Below, one piece after another: positions 1-10,605 of a stretch of DNA of 64,000 nucleotides (position 1 is the first letter of the stretch; each line of letters opens with the position of its first letter). The DNA is from Paenibacillus sambharensis (lineage in GTDB: Bacteria > Bacillota > Bacilli > Paenibacillales > Paenibacillaceae): positions 1 through 64,000 of the forward strand of contig NZ_QKRB01000048.1 of the NCBI RefSeq assembly GCF_003233845.1. The letters are read 5' to 3'. The position numbers and the translations under genes were made by a program. Under the pieces are notes generated by a model, which saw only the letters and a program-made list of their open reading frames with translations, was not told the origin of the DNA and made no database searches.

Positions 1-124
1 GTGTTACTCACCCGTCCGCCGCTAATCTTTAAAGGTGCAAGCACCTTCAAAGATCCGCTCGACTTGCATGTATTAGGCACGCCGCCAGCGTTCGTCCTGA
101 GCCAGGATCAAACTCTCCATTAAA
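1..124 (-). rRNA. rrs: 16S rRNA, 5' end (partial)
   Basis: Read on the minus strand, this stretch carries the universal 16S 5' region: the AGAGTTTGATCCTGGCTCAG primer site, then GACGAACGCTGGCGGC and GTGCCTAATACATGCAAGTC, and finally the GGCGGACGGGTGAGTAAC block at the window edge. Only about the first 124 nt are present. The rest lies beyond position 1, so the rrn operon is transcribed out of the window. The mature 5' end is placed by analogy a few bases before GGAGAG. The variable V1 hairpin is compatible with Paenibacillus but not enough for a species call. Confidence 0.97.
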
Positions 125-330
125 GTAATGAAAGTTGACTTGCTCATTCTGTATTGCTTATCCATCATTCCATGAAGGAATGACAGGGCAGTTCGCTCGT
201 TGTTCAGTTTTCAAAGAACAATTACGAAGGTTGTATTGTTGAATACCTTCTAATGTGCCGTCCGCCTCTCAGCGGCGACTTGAATAATATATCACAGCTG
301 TCTAACTGAATGCAAGCTTTTTATTCAAAA
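125..330 (-). promoter_or_regulatory. rrn promoter and 16S leader
   Basis: This gene-free stretch separates 16S from lysS. Minus strand positions 220-201 read TGTTCTTTGAAAACTGAACA, the boxA-like antitermination and processing element typical of Bacillales rRNA leaders. A short hairpin with arms CATTCC and GGAATG follows, closer to 16S. A plausible promoter has -35 TTGCAT (315-310) and -10 TATATT (291-286) with an 18-bp spacer. The leader is clear; the exact promoter is inferred. Confidence 0.65.
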
Positions 331-360
331 AAGTTTAACCGCGGATGGACCTCTTCATTC

Positions 361-391
361 AAAAAGAAAAGCTGCCCCTGAACGGGACAGC
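361..391 (-). terminator. Terminator after lysS
   Basis: The minus strand folds into AGCTGTCCC / GGGGCAGCT with loop GTTCA, followed directly by TTTTCTTTTT. It lies 10 nt past the lysS stop and insulates the lysS transcript from the rrn promoter. Confidence 0.9.
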
Positions 392-400
392 TCTTGTCTG

Positions 401-1924
<1,524 letters not shown>

Positions 1925-1970
1925 TCATCTCCCTCTCTCTGCTACCCGTTCCCAATAACCTCATGTCCGA

Positions 1971-1998
1971 AAAAAAGCTTCCGCAATGGAAGCTTCTT
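1971..1998 (-). terminator. Terminator between greA and lysS
   Basis: The minus strand reads GAAGCTTCC-ATTGC-GGAAGC followed by seven T residues. It ends the greA transcript about 60 nt past the stop, so lysS is either read through at low level or has its own promoter in the following 45 nt; I see no clear one there. Confidence 0.88.
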
Positions 1999-2058
1999 CA
2001 TCGTTCAGAACCATATCCATTTGGTGAGGCTAATAACCGTACGTCTGCGCTTTGGATG

Positions 2059-2535
2059 CTATTTTTTGATATCGATAATCTTATATTGAATGACGCCGGC
2101 TGGTACGTTTACTTCTACAATTGTACCCTTTTTCTTGCCCAAAATCGCTTTTCCGACCGGACTTTCATTGGAAATCTTATTCTGGAGCGGATCGGACTCA
2201 GCCGTGCCGACGATGGCGTACTCCATCGTATCCTTAAATTCCACATCTTCAACGGTTACAATGGAGCCGATGCTCACCGTATCCGTAGCGATTTCATCAT
2301 TATTGATGATACGCGCGTTGCGCAGCATTTTCTCAAGGGTGATGATTCTGCCTTCAATAAAGGCCTGTTCATTCTTCGCATCCTCGTACTCGGAGTTCTC
2401 GCTGATATCCCCGTAGCCGATGGCGATTTTAATCCGTTCAGCCACTTCCCGGCGCTTGACGGACTTGAGATTCTCCAGCTCCTCTTCGAGCTTCTTCAAG
2501 CCGTCCTGCGTCAGAATGATCTCTTTATCGCTCAT
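2059..2535 (-). CDS. greA: Transcription elongation factor GreA
   Basis: GreA enters the RNA polymerase secondary channel and stimulates cleavage of backtracked transcripts. The 158-residue protein has the standard two-part layout: an N-terminal antiparallel coiled coil (about residues 1-75) whose tip carries [13 protein letters not shown] with the conserved acidic residues, and a C-terminal FKBP-like domain containing [13 protein letters not shown]. It has its own consensus promoter about 210 nt upstream and a structured leader. B. subtilis carries greA elsewhere, so its place between lysS and dusB is a lineage difference. Confidence 0.97.
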   Translation of the reverse strand: MSDKEIILTQDGLKKLEEELENLKSVKRREVAERIKIAIGYGDISENSEYEDAKNEQAFIEGRIITLEKMLRNARIINNDEIATDTVSIGSIVTVEDVEFKDTMEYAIVGTAESDPLQNKISNESPVGKAILGKKKGTIVEVNVPAGVIQYKIIDIKK

Positions 2536-2743
2536 CTTACCGATTCTCCTGTCGTGTGCAAAATTTTCATACTCTGTATGAATTCACTGTTACTTAATAT
2601 ATTGACTCCAACCCGTGACATGACCTGTAAAAAAGCGTTTCCGCTGCCCCATCACCGCACCGAACGTGCAAGGCGCCTTCGGCCTGACTAACAGCCGGCA
2701 ATCGAATAAAAATCCTTATGCCCCTTGCCGGGACAAATGTTAT
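2536..2743 (-). promoter_or_regulatory. Structured greA leader with terminator-like hairpin
   Basis: The region between the predicted greA start site and the coding sequence holds no convincing gene. On the minus strand it contains a long-range stem CCGGCAA (2731-2725) with TTGCCGG (2701-2695), a small stem GCAC/GTGC around 2657-2669, and a short GAAA-tetraloop hairpin AGCG/CGCT (2645-2634) followed at once by a T run (2634-2629). The last element resembles a weak intrinsic terminator inside the leader. A regulatory role is inference. Confidence 0.45.
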
Positions 2744-2749
2744 TGCATG

Positions 2750-2779
2750 ATTATATTTCATATCCAGCCCAAATGTCAA
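2750..2779 (-). promoter_or_regulatory. greA promoter (sigma-A consensus)
   Basis: The minus strand has TTGACA at 2779-2774 and TATAAT at 2755-2750 separated by 18 bp, a perfect hexamer pair. Transcription would begin near 2743 and run through about 208 nt of leader before greA. Confidence 0.8.
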
Positions 2780-2907
2780 TGACAGCCAAACGCCTTCTGA
2801 AACCGCTTAAGCCCGTGCTGTAAAGCCAAAACAGGCAGCATCAGCATTCTTTCCTGGAGCCGGCAAAGCAGAGGATGATCTAGCTTCGCCATACCATTCA
2901 CGCACAG

Positions 2908-2936
2908 CAGGAAAGCCGCGCAGCAAGCCGCGCGGC
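2908..2936 (-). terminator. Terminator after dusB
   Basis: A GC-rich minus-strand hairpin with arms GCCGCGC and GCGCGGC (2936-2915) followed by TTTCCTG. It closes the pabA-to-dusB transcript just after the dusB stop. Confidence 0.75.
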
Positions 2937-2944
2937 CTTATACA

Positions 2945-3940
2945 TTATTGAACGACTGCTTCGCCGGCTTCATCAAGCGACTGGACATAATCATTCAGAA
3001 TCTTCACCATCTGATCGCGGCTCGTCTCTTCCATAATGACATCCTTGACTCTTGCCGCGCCAGGCAGTCCTTTAAGATACCAGGCAAGATGCTTTCTCAT
3101 TTCGCGCACAGCTGTGGATTCTCCTTTGAGCGCAACCAGGCGGTCCATGTGCAGCACAGCAATCCGCATTTTCTCCGATGGATGCGGATCAGGCAGCAGC
3201 TCGCCCTCTGTCAGGTAGTGAATAGTCCGGTACAGCATCCAAGGGTTGCCGAGTGCGCCCCGTCCAATCATGACGCCGTCGCAGCCGGTATGCTCAAGAA
3301 TCCGCTTTGCATCCTCCGGAGAGAACACATCGCCGTTTCCGATCACAGGAATAGATACAGCTTCCTTAACTTCCTTAATAATATCCCAGTTAGCGGTGCC
3401 GGTATACAGCTGCTCCCTGGTACGGCCGTGAACACTGACCGCCTTGCCGCCGGCACGCTCGACTGCCTGGGCATTCTCTACGGCGAAGATATGCTCGCTG
3501 TCCCAGCCGATACGCATCTTGACCGTTACCGGCTTATCTACTGCATCCACTACTGCAGATACCATCTCGTAGATTTTATTCGGATCGAGCAGCCAGCGTG
3601 CGCCCGCATCACATTTCGTGACCTTGGGCACCGGACAGCCCATATTGATATCAATGATATCGGCATTGGTTTGTTTGTCCACAACCTTGGCAGCTTCAAC
3701 AAGCGATTCCTTGTCGCCGCCGAATATCTGCAGGCTGAGAGGCTTCTCCCTCTCATCCACATACAGCATCTCCATGGTCCGTTTGTTGCCATGCAGAATG
3801 GCCTTGTCACTTACCATCTCCGCACATACCAGACCGGTTCCAAACTCCTTGGCGATCAGGCGGAAAGCCGGATTGCATACCCCGGCCATCGGCGCCAGCA
3901 CCACTCGGTTCTTCATCTCGATGTCTCCAATTTTCAGCAT
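2945..3940 (-). CDS. dusB: tRNA-dihydrouridine synthase B
   Basis: This flavoenzyme reduces specific uridines of tRNA to dihydrouridine with NADPH. The 331-residue protein shows a TIM-barrel FMN-binding core: APMAGVCNPAFR near the N-terminus, the catalytic cysteine in NMGCPVPKV, VKMRIGW and SVHGRTREQ, and the phosphate-binding GNGDV and MIGRGALGNPW segments. A helical C-terminal tRNA-binding domain follows. It is the last gene of the folate cluster, 54 bp after the small HTH gene, and is followed by a terminator. The same folK-HTH-dusB arrangement is found in B. subtilis (yazB-yacF). Confidence 0.96.
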   Translation of the reverse strand: MLKIGDIEMKNRVVLAPMAGVCNPAFRLIAKEFGTGLVCAEMVSDKAILHGNKRTMEMLYVDEREKPLSLQIFGGDKESLVEAAKVVDKQTNADIIDINMGCPVPKVTKCDAGARWLLDPNKIYEMVSAVVDAVDKPVTVKMRIGWDSEHIFAVENAQAVERAGGKAVSVHGRTREQLYTGTANWDIIKEVKEAVSIPVIGNGDVFSPEDAKRILEHTGCDGVMIGRGALGNPWMLYRTIHYLTEGELLPDPHPSEKMRIAVLHMDRLVALKGESTAVREMRKHLAWYLKGLPGAARVKDVIMEETSRDQMVKILNDYVQSLDEAGEAVVQ

Positions 3941-3994
3941 GGTGCCCCATACTCCTTTCCCAAGCCTGCGCCTTATTCAACTTCTTCGTAACGA

Positions 3995-4201
3995 CTAGCC
4001 GCCTGCCGTCAGCTCTTCATAGCTAACCCCGAGGGATTCGGCAATCCGCTCGATCAGCTTGGTCTCGGGCTTGCGCGTTCCCCGCTCCAGCGAACCAAGC
4101 ACCGCTACCGAGACGCCAAGCCGTTCAGCCAGCTGCTGTTGGGTAAATCCCTTTAACTTTCGAAAAGCGCGGATGCGCTGTGCCAATTGATCGTATTCCA
4201 T
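3995..4201 (-). CDS. Small XRE-family HTH protein (YazB-like)
   Basis: This 68-residue protein is almost entirely a Cro/C1-type helix-turn-helix: FRKLKGFTQQQLAERLGVSV followed by the recognition-helix region LGSLERGTRKPE. No effector or oligomerisation domain is visible. Its start lies 49 bp inside the 3' end of folK, so translation is probably coupled to folK. The equivalent B. subtilis position holds yazB. Targets are not known to me; autoregulation or regulation of the folate operon would be guesses. Confidence 0.88.
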   Translation of the reverse strand: MEYDQLAQRIRAFRKLKGFTQQQLAERLGVSVAVLGSLERGTRKPETKLIERIAESLGVSYEELTAGG

Positions 4202-4749
4202 CGTGCAATGCCTTCCTTTCCCTGTCCCAATGCCTGCTGCGCAGCCGCTTCAACTTCATCGTACTGAGGCATTGTTTCATCCAGCACCTCGCAGAGCGGA
4301 ACCAGAACAAAGGCTCGCTCCATCATGCGGGGATGTGGAATGGTAAGCTGTTCGGTATTCATCGTGACGCCTTCCATCATCAGTAAATCCAGGTCGATCG
4401 TACGCGGCCCCCAGCGAATATCGCGGACACGTCCGAGTTCATGCTCGATTCTAAGCAATTCCGCAAGCAGCCGGTCCGGCTCCAGGGCAGTTTGTACGGC
4501 TGCGACCATATTAAGAAAAGCAGGCTGCTCGGTATAGCCTACAGGATCAGTCTCATACACAGCGGACACACGGGTTACCCGTACATCCCGAAGCGCCGAT
4601 AGCCTGTCAAGCGCTGCGCACAGCATGGCGCCCCGGTCACCTTGATTGGTGCCGAGGGCAATATAAGCTTCCCGCTCCGTGCTGTCTGCCGAGCCGCCTG
4701 CCCCGTGTTCAGGGTAATCAAGCGGGAATGATCGTACCATCTTCATCAC
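4153..4749 (-). CDS. folK: HPPK, folate biosynthesis pyrophosphokinase
   Basis: The enzyme transfers pyrophosphate from ATP to 6-hydroxymethyl-7,8-dihydropterin, giving the substrate of FolP. The family core starts at AYIALGTNQGDR (about residue 28) and contains the diagnostic metal and ATP-binding segment RWGPRTIDLDLL, then TIPHPRMMERAFVLVPL. At 198 residues it is longer than typical HPPK (about 160-170), with an N-terminal extension of about 25 residues. The start is uncertain: GTG at 4749, ATG at 4746 and ATG at 4740 are in frame. It overlaps folB by up to 32 bp and the HTH gene by 49 bp. Confidence 0.94.
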   Translation of the reverse strand: MMKMVRSFPLDYPEHGAGGSADSTEREAYIALGTNQGDRGAMLCAALDRLSALRDVRVTRVSAVYETDPVGYTEQPAFLNMVAAVQTALEPDRLLAELLRIEHELGRVRDIRWGPRTIDLDLLMMEGVTMNTEQLTIPHPRMMERAFVLVPLCEVLDETMPQYDEVEAAAQQALGQGKEGIARWNTINWHSASALFES

Positions 4750-5104
4750 GCCTTCTGCGAAGTTCCACCGTTACTCCGTCGAAATGGATATCGAACGGCG
4801 GGTGCGGCTTCGTCACCCTTACGGCCACTTCATTGATAATAGTATAAGTGTCCAGAACGGCTGATGCAATACGGGCAGCCACGGCTTCGATCAATTTCGA
4901 CGGCGGCCCTTCGACAACAGCTTTCACCACTTCATATAACTCCGCGTAATTTACCGTTGCATCAATATCGTCGGACTCCGAGGCCTGCCCAAGATCAAGA
5001 AGAAGCTCAAGCTCTACGCCATACCGCTGCCCAAGCTTGTTTTCCTCGGGGATAACCCCGTGATAGCCAAAAAATTGCATGCCCTTCAGAATCATTTTAT
5101 CCAT
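4718..5104 (-). CDS. folB: Dihydroneopterin aldolase
   Basis: FolB cleaves 7,8-dihydroneopterin to 6-hydroxymethyl-dihydropterin and glycolaldehyde. The 128-residue protein shows the family signatures FFGYHGVIPEE, which contains the catalytic-site Glu, VNYAELYEVV, and the lysine in VTKPHPPF. Length is normal. It lies 31 bp after folP and overlaps folK, consistent with one co-translated folate operon pabA-pabC-folP-folB-folK. Confidence 0.96.
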   Translation of the reverse strand: MDKMILKGMQFFGYHGVIPEENKLGQRYGVELELLLDLGQASESDDIDATVNYAELYEVVKAVVEGPPSKLIEAVAARIASAVLDTYTIINEVAVRVTKPHPPFDIHFDGVTVELRRRRDEDGTIIPA

Positions 5105-5135
5105 ATTCCGTCACTCCGTTCTATCCGCTGCTTCC

Positions 5136-6008
5136 TTATTCACCAGCCTGCTTCCGTATATCAGCAAACCGGTATACGACCGCATCCGCCATACGCGCAG
5201 CACGGACATTCGCCTGAACATCATGCACCCGTACAAGCTGGCAGCCCTGCATAATACCCATAACCGTCGTTGCAGCTGTGCCTTCCACCACATCATCCGG
5301 AGGCAGATCAAGCGTCCGCTGAATAAACCGTTTGCGCGAGGTCCCGAGCAATATCGGGTAACCGAGCTTTGACAGCTCGTCCAGCTCACCCATCAAGGAC
5401 AGATTATCATCATAATCCTTGGCAAAGCCAATTCCCGGGTCCACCCAGATTTGCTCCTGCTGCACCCCCGCCTCCAGGGCGCTCCGAATACTTCGCCTCA
5501 GGTCAGCGGCTATATCGGCAGCGAGATTGGCATATCCCCCTGACTCCCGGTTATGGCCGATAATAACCGGGCAGCCGGCTGCTGCCGCAATTCGGGCCAT
5601 GTCCGGGTCTGCCTGCAGGCCCCATACATCATTAATAATATGAGCCCCTGCCTCCAGTGCTTGCCTGGCCGTCTCCGCTTTATACGTATCGATAGAAATT
5701 GGAATATGCGGGAGAGCCTTGTGAACCGCTTCAATGACGGGGATGACCCGTGCGAGCTCCTCTTCCAGCGGTACAAGCGAGCTGCCCGGTCTTGTCGATT
5801 CACCGCCAATATCAATTAGATCCGCTCCTTGAGCTGCCATCTCCCTGGCATGCTCCACCGCAGCATCAATCCGGGTATAGCGCCCGCCATCAGAGAAGGA
5901 ATCTGGCGTCGTATTCAAGATGCCCATTACAAGCGTCCGCTCCCCGAGCTCCAGCGAGGCTTGCCCCCAGCTGTAGCTGCGGCGGTAAAACACCGGTCTG
6001 ATTGTCAT
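5136..6008 (-). CDS. folP: Dihydropteroate synthase
   Basis: FolP condenses the pterin pyrophosphate with p-aminobenzoate to form dihydropteroate and is the sulfonamide target. The 290-residue protein has the loop 1 motif MGILNTTPDSFSDGG, loop 2 IDIGGESTRPGS, SIDTYK, INDVWG, DPGIGFAKDYDDN, and GTSRKRF near the C-terminus. An in-frame ATG exists 45 bp upstream, but AAGGAGG sits 7 nt before the ATG at 6008, inside that extension, so I choose 6008. The pABA genes directly upstream supply its second substrate. Confidence 0.96.
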   Translation of the reverse strand: MTIRPVFYRRSYSWGQASLELGERTLVMGILNTTPDSFSDGGRYTRIDAAVEHAREMAAQGADLIDIGGESTRPGSSLVPLEEELARVIPVIEAVHKALPHIPISIDTYKAETARQALEAGAHIINDVWGLQADPDMARIAAAAGCPVIIGHNRESGGYANLAADIAADLRRSIRSALEAGVQQEQIWVDPGIGFAKDYDDNLSLMGELDELSKLGYPILLGTSRKRFIQRTLDLPPDDVVEGTAATTVMGIMQGCQLVRVHDVQANVRAARMADAVVYRFADIRKQAGE

Positions 6009-6084
6009 CACATTTCCTCCTTGATGCATCTGTCCGCCCAAATGCTCAACCATTCAGCTAGTCTTAGCCTTTCCAGTGCCAAGC

Positions 6085-6959
6085 TCACCCATTAATGCTC
6101 TGGCGGTAAGCGGCGATCAGCCTTCTGGCTGCATCACCTGCATACCCTTGGCCAACAACTGCTCTTGTCCCCTGCTGGTCCACAAGCCGCGTGACCGGCA
6201 TCACCTCTTGGATGGAGTTCGTGACCCATACTTCTTCGGCCTCCAGCAGATCATCCCAACGGTACAAGCCTTCCTCCGTTCTGTACCTGAGTGACGCCGC
6301 CAGCTCCAGTACCTTCTCCCTTGTAATCCCCGGTAAAATGCCGGTGTCTGTACGCGGTGTGCATACCACTCCGCCGCGCAGGAAGAAGAGATTGGACACA
6401 ATGCCTTCGGCAAGCAGGCCTTCCCGGGTCAGCATAAGCCCTTCCGCACCCGGGGCGGCTTTCAGCGCCGCGAGCTCACGTTTGGCGACAATATTATTCA
6501 TATAATGCAGCGACTTAAGACGAATGTCGGTTTCCGGCGTATTGCGCCGGGTATTCAGCAGCCTCAGCTCCCGTCCTTCGACATAAGCCGATTCCGGCAG
6601 AACTGGCAGCGGTTTGACAATGACCAGCACATTCGGGTCGTCATAATCCGCTGACGGCAGGCCGAGCTCACCGTTCCCAGCCGTTACGGTCAGCCGAATA
6701 TAAGCATCATCAAGCTCATTGGCCTGCAGGAGCTCCGCGATCCACTCGCGGACCGTCTCCGCCGTCAACCGGCAGTCAATGAAGAGTGCTCTGCAGCCGT
6801 TCTGCAGACGCTTCATATGCATATCCAGCAGATAAGGCCTGCCGCCATAGGTCCGGAACGTTTCAAATAACCCCATACCGTATAAAAAGCCGTGATCATA
6901 AATCGAGATCACGGCTTCATGAGCATCAACGACAGACCCGTTATACATCACCTTCAAGC

Positions 6960-6963
<4 letters not shown>
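6085..6963 (-). CDS. pabC: Aminodeoxychorismate lyase
   Basis: This PLP fold-type IV enzyme releases pyruvate from 4-amino-4-deoxychorismate to give p-aminobenzoate. The 292-residue protein has the class-IV aminotransferase layout: [19 protein letters not shown] at the N-terminus, the PLP lysine region [27 protein letters not shown], and [15 protein letters not shown]-amino acid and branched-chain transaminases share this fold; the location next to pabA and folP supports the lyase assignment. It overlaps pabA by 4 bp (ATGA). Confidence 0.92.
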
Positions 6964-7541
<578 letters not shown>

Positions 7542-7611
7542 GGCTTGTCCTCCTCAGGAACGGACGATTCCGTAATCATTTTCTTATAAGTATACCCTAT
7601 CGCATAATATG

Positions 7612-7644
7612 AAGAAAAGCGCCCCCTTACCCTAAGGGGACGCT
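7612..7644 (-). terminator. Terminator after cysK
   Basis: The minus strand forms AGCGTCCCCTTA / TAAGGGGGCGCT followed by TTTCTTC. It separates the cysK transcript from the pabA operon, whose promoter must therefore lie in the following 70 bp. Confidence 0.9.
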
Positions 7645-7658
7645 CGCACTTCTGTTCT

Positions 7659-8597
7659 TTAGTTCTCGAAGTTGAAGAGCGGTGTGCTCAGGTAACGCTC
7701 GCCGTTACTAGGAACTACAGCGACAACTCGCTTGCCCTTGCCAAGCTCCTTCGCTACTTTCAGCGCAGCATAGATTGCTGCACCCGAAGAAATACCGCAA
7801 AGAATGCCTTCTTCTTTGGCTGCACGGCGTGCATACTCGAATGCATCCTCGTTCTCAACGGTAATAACGCCGTCGTAGATCTCACGATTCAGGATATCCG
7901 GCACGAAGTTGGCGCCGATGCCCTGAATTTTGTGAGGGCCTGGGCTGCCGCCCGACAGCAGCGGGGAAGCTGCAGGCTCTACCGCGTAAACCTTCACGCC
8001 TTCGAAATTCTTCTTCAGCACTTCGCCAGCGCCTGTAATCGTGCCGCCAGTACCGATACCTGCGATGAAAGCATCCAGCTTGCCGTCCAGCGAATTGATC
8101 GCTTCCACGATTTCGGGACCTGTTGTCTCGCGGTGAATCTTCACGTTTGCCTGGTTCTTGAACTGCTGAGGCATGAAGTAGCTTGGGTTCTCGCGCTGAA
8201 TCTCTTCCGCCTTGCGAACCGCACCATTCATTCCTTCCGCACCCGGCGTAAGGACGATCTCAGCGCCGTATGCACGAAGCAGGTTGCGGCGCTCAACGCT
8301 CATGGTTTCAGGCATTACAAGGATTGCCTTATAGCCCTTGGCTGCTGCGACCAGAGCCAGTCCGATCCCAGTGTTGCCACTGGTAGGCTCAACAATTGTA
8401 TCACCAGGCTTAATGCGGCCTTCCTGCTCGGCCACCTCAATCATGCTGATTGCAATCCGGTCCTTAACGCTGGCACCCGGGTTCTGATATTCAAGCTTTA
8501 CGTAAATCTCGGCACTATCTTCCGGTACAAGACGGTTAAGACGTACAAGCGGCGTATCGCCAATAAGTTCCGTTACACTGTTCACAATTCTAGCCAT
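7659..8597 (-). CDS. cysK: Cysteine synthase A (O-acetylserine thiol-lyase)
   Basis: CysK makes cysteine from O-acetylserine and sulfide with PLP. In B. subtilis it also acts as the sensor partner of the repressor CymR. The 312-residue protein has the PLP-binding lysine Lys45 in [11 protein letters not shown], the substrate loop TSGNTGIGL, the cofactor phosphate loop [10 protein letters not shown], and [11 protein letters not shown] near the C-terminus. It is a single-gene transcript with its own strong promoter and terminator. Neighbours match B. subtilis except that pabB is missing downstream. Confidence 0.97.
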   Translation of the reverse strand: MARIVNSVTELIGDTPLVRLNRLVPEDSAEIYVKLEYQNPGASVKDRIAISMIEVAEQEGRIKPGDTIVEPTSGNTGIGLALVAAAKGYKAILVMPETMSVERRNLLRAYGAEIVLTPGAEGMNGAVRKAEEIQRENPSYFMPQQFKNQANVKIHRETTGPEIVEAINSLDGKLDAFIAGIGTGGTITGAGEVLKKNFEGVKVYAVEPAASPLLSGGSPGPHKIQGIGANFVPDILNREIYDGVITVENEDAFEYARRAAKEEGILCGISSGAAIYAALKVAKELGKGKRVVAVVPSNGERYLSTPLFNFEN

Positions 8598-8648
8598 CCT
8601 GGAGCCCTCCCTATTTCCGACTAAATTAGTTGGTTTTCATCTTTCTTC

Positions 8649-8700
8649 ATCTTATAACCATGGGCCCAAGTTGTCAATAGCAACTTTACCGCTAGGAATT
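8649..8700 (-). promoter_or_regulatory. cysK promoter with a possible CymR-type site
   Basis: The minus strand has TTGACA (8677-8672) and TAAGAT (8654-8649) with a 17-bp spacer. Just upstream, plus-strand TTTACCGCTAGGAATT (8685-8700) resembles the conserved TAGGAATT half of CymR operators as I recall them from B. subtilis and Staphylococcus. The promoter is well supported; the operator is inference. Confidence 0.6.
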
Positions 8701-8739
8701 GACCATTAGTCCATTGTCCCCATGACTGCTGGCCGCCGG

Positions 8740-9663
8740 CTATTTCAGTACTTCAGCGTTATATTTCTCAAGCAGCTCATTCTCCAGCTCCGGCAGCGGT
8801 GCTGCAGCATCAAGTGCCAGCTGCCTGCGTACCTCTTCTTCCACGAGGCTGCGATCCGGCTGTTCGATCAGAGTACGTTCATGCACAAGCAGCACGGCCC
8901 ATCCCTGTTCAATCTGAACCGGGCCGCCGGCTTCACCGACTCCGATGGAAGGGAGTGCTTCCCGGACTCCAGGCTCCAGGTAGACGTCATCTGTCTCCAC
9001 CGTCCCGATCCAGCCTCCATTATCCGCCGTAAATTCATCTATGGAATAAGCACCAGCCAGTGTCTCGAAGGACTCCCCTTCCAGCCAGCGCTGCAGTGTG
9101 TCCGATGCTTCCTGCTTCGTGTCCCTTACAATCCAGGAAATTGTAACCCGCTCCGATGGTTCCAATACTTCGGGATGCTCTGCCAGGTAAGCATCAACAT
9201 CCTTCTTGGGCACCTCAACAGCTGCCGTTGCCACCTTCTCGAGAAGAAGCCTGTATTCCGCGTCCTCCCGCACAGTTTCCTCATTCATGCCAAGCTGCTC
9301 CCGCATCGCCTGATAGAAGGCTCTCTCATTATCATAGCCTTCCATCGCCTGATCCAGTGCGGAACGTACTTCGTCTTGGGTAACCGACAATTTGAGTGCC
9401 TCAGCCTCAAGCCGGACGGCTTCCCGCAGCATCAGCTGCTTGAGTACAGACTCGCCATGCTGCTTGATCAATTCGATCTGCAGGGCACCAGCCGTTATGA
9501 TCTGCTTGCCCACCTTGGCAATCGGTCTATTATCCGCATCCGTGCCGCCTTCGCCAAGCGCTGCGTCAGGCCTTACCATTCTAACCATCACAACGATGGA
9601 AAACACGATCATGCACAGCGCTTGAGCAATGATCACGGCCTTTAACAGTTGAATTTTCCCCAT
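8740..9663 (-). CDS. Membrane-anchored PrsA-like foldase (YacD-like)
   Basis: A peptidyl-prolyl isomerase-like protein expected on the outer face of the membrane. Residues about 6-30 form a hydrophobic anchor without a proper lipobox. A SurA_N-like helical region follows, and a parvulin-type PpiC domain spans about residues 160-260 (ISWIVRDTKQ, FETLAGAYSIDEFTADNGGW, then GWAVLLVHERT). The size (307 residues) and the position between hslO and cysK match B. subtilis yacD. It is 18 bp downstream of hslO and so probably co-transcribed. Isomerase activity is inferred from family only. Confidence 0.85.
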   Translation of the reverse strand: MGKIQLLKAVIIAQALCMIVFSIVVMVRMVRPDAALGEGGTDADNRPIAKVGKQIITAGALQIELIKQHGESVLKQLMLREAVRLEAEALKLSVTQDEVRSALDQAMEGYDNERAFYQAMREQLGMNEETVREDAEYRLLLEKVATAAVEVPKKDVDAYLAEHPEVLEPSERVTISWIVRDTKQEASDTLQRWLEGESFETLAGAYSIDEFTADNGGWIGTVETDDVYLEPGVREALPSIGVGEAGGPVQIEQGWAVLLVHERTLIEQPDRSLVEEEVRRQLALDAAAPLPELENELLEKYNAEVLK

Positions 9664-9681
9664 ACTTGCCCCTCCGCCGGC

Positions 9682-10572
9682 TTATTGCATCGGCTTCGGT
9701 TTGGCATGTTCAAGGAGCCTTTCGAGCTCCGGCTTGTCAAACTTGTACGTTTCATTGCAAAAGTGACATTCAACCTGCGCTTTGCCTTCTTCTTGGATGA
9801 TCTGGCTCAGCTCAGACTCTCCCAGACTGATTAATGTCTTCTCGACACGTTCAGGCGAGCACTTGCACTGAAACCGGATCGGCATGCTGTCCATAACCTG
9901 CACATCGTCCCCCAGTGCAAACTGCAGAATGCTCTCAGGCGTTTCACCCTGGTCGAGAAGTGCTGTTACCGGCGGCATAACCGAGAGTGCCTGCTCAAGC
10001 CGTGTAATATCCGCATCGGTCAAACCTGGCAGCAGCTGAACAATGAAGCCGCCGGCCTGCAGGACTGAACCGTCCGTGTCGACAAGCACGCCCAGCCCCA
10101 CAGCGGATGGGGTCTGCTCCGATGAAGCAAAATAATACGTAAAGTCCTCTCCAAGCTCACCGGATATAATCGGGATGCTGCCGCGATAAGGCTCCTTCAT
10201 TCCCAAGTCCTTAATAATATGAATATGGCCAGAGCGTCCGACAGCACCGGCTACATCCAGCTTGCCCTGCGCGTTGCTCGCCAGGTGTACCTGCGGGTGA
10301 TCCACATAACCCCTTACTTCCCCATGTGCATTGGCGTCCACAACGATCTGTCCGATTGGGCCGTCCCCTTTAACCTGGATGGTCAATTTCTCCTCACCCT
10401 TGAGCATCGCCCCCATAATCGCACCAGCAATAGCCGTCCGGCCAAGTGCTGCCGTGGCGGTAGGCAGTGTGCCATGGCGCCGGCGCAGCTCGTCAACCAG
10501 ATGGGTAGCCCGGCAGGCAAACACACGGATCTTGCCATTCCAGGCCGTTCCGCGAATCAATATATCTTCCAC
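9682..10572 (-). CDS. hslO: Redox-regulated holdase chaperone Hsp33
   Basis: Hsp33 is a cytoplasmic chaperone activated by oxidation and unfolding, when its C-terminal zinc is released. The 296-residue protein has the N-terminal core (ATHLVDELRRRHGT, GDGPIGQIVVDANAHGEVRGY) and the C-terminal redox switch: CKC about 30 residues before CHFC, the four zinc-binding cysteines of the family. It is 33 bp downstream of coaX and belongs to the nad-coaX-hslO run. Confidence 0.97.
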   Translation of the reverse strand: MEDILIRGTAWNGKIRVFACRATHLVDELRRRHGTLPTATAALGRTAIAGAIMGAMLKGEEKLTIQVKGDGPIGQIVVDANAHGEVRGYVDHPQVHLASNAQGKLDVAGAVGRSGHIHIIKDLGMKEPYRGSIPIISGELGEDFTYYFASSEQTPSAVGLGVLVDTDGSVLQAGGFIVQLLPGLTDADITRLEQALSVMPPVTALLDQGETPESILQFALGDDVQVMDSMPIRFQCKCSPERVEKTLISLGESELSQIIQEEGKAQVECHFCNETYKFDKPELERLLEHAKPKPMQ

Positions 10573-10605
10573 CCTTGTCCACTCCTTTCGTCGTCCTCGT
10601 TATAT

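Noticed and set aside
2594-2779. A 61-codon minus-strand frame in the greA leader
   Set aside because: It starts within the greA promoter, lacks a ribosome-binding site, and its sequence resembles no protein.
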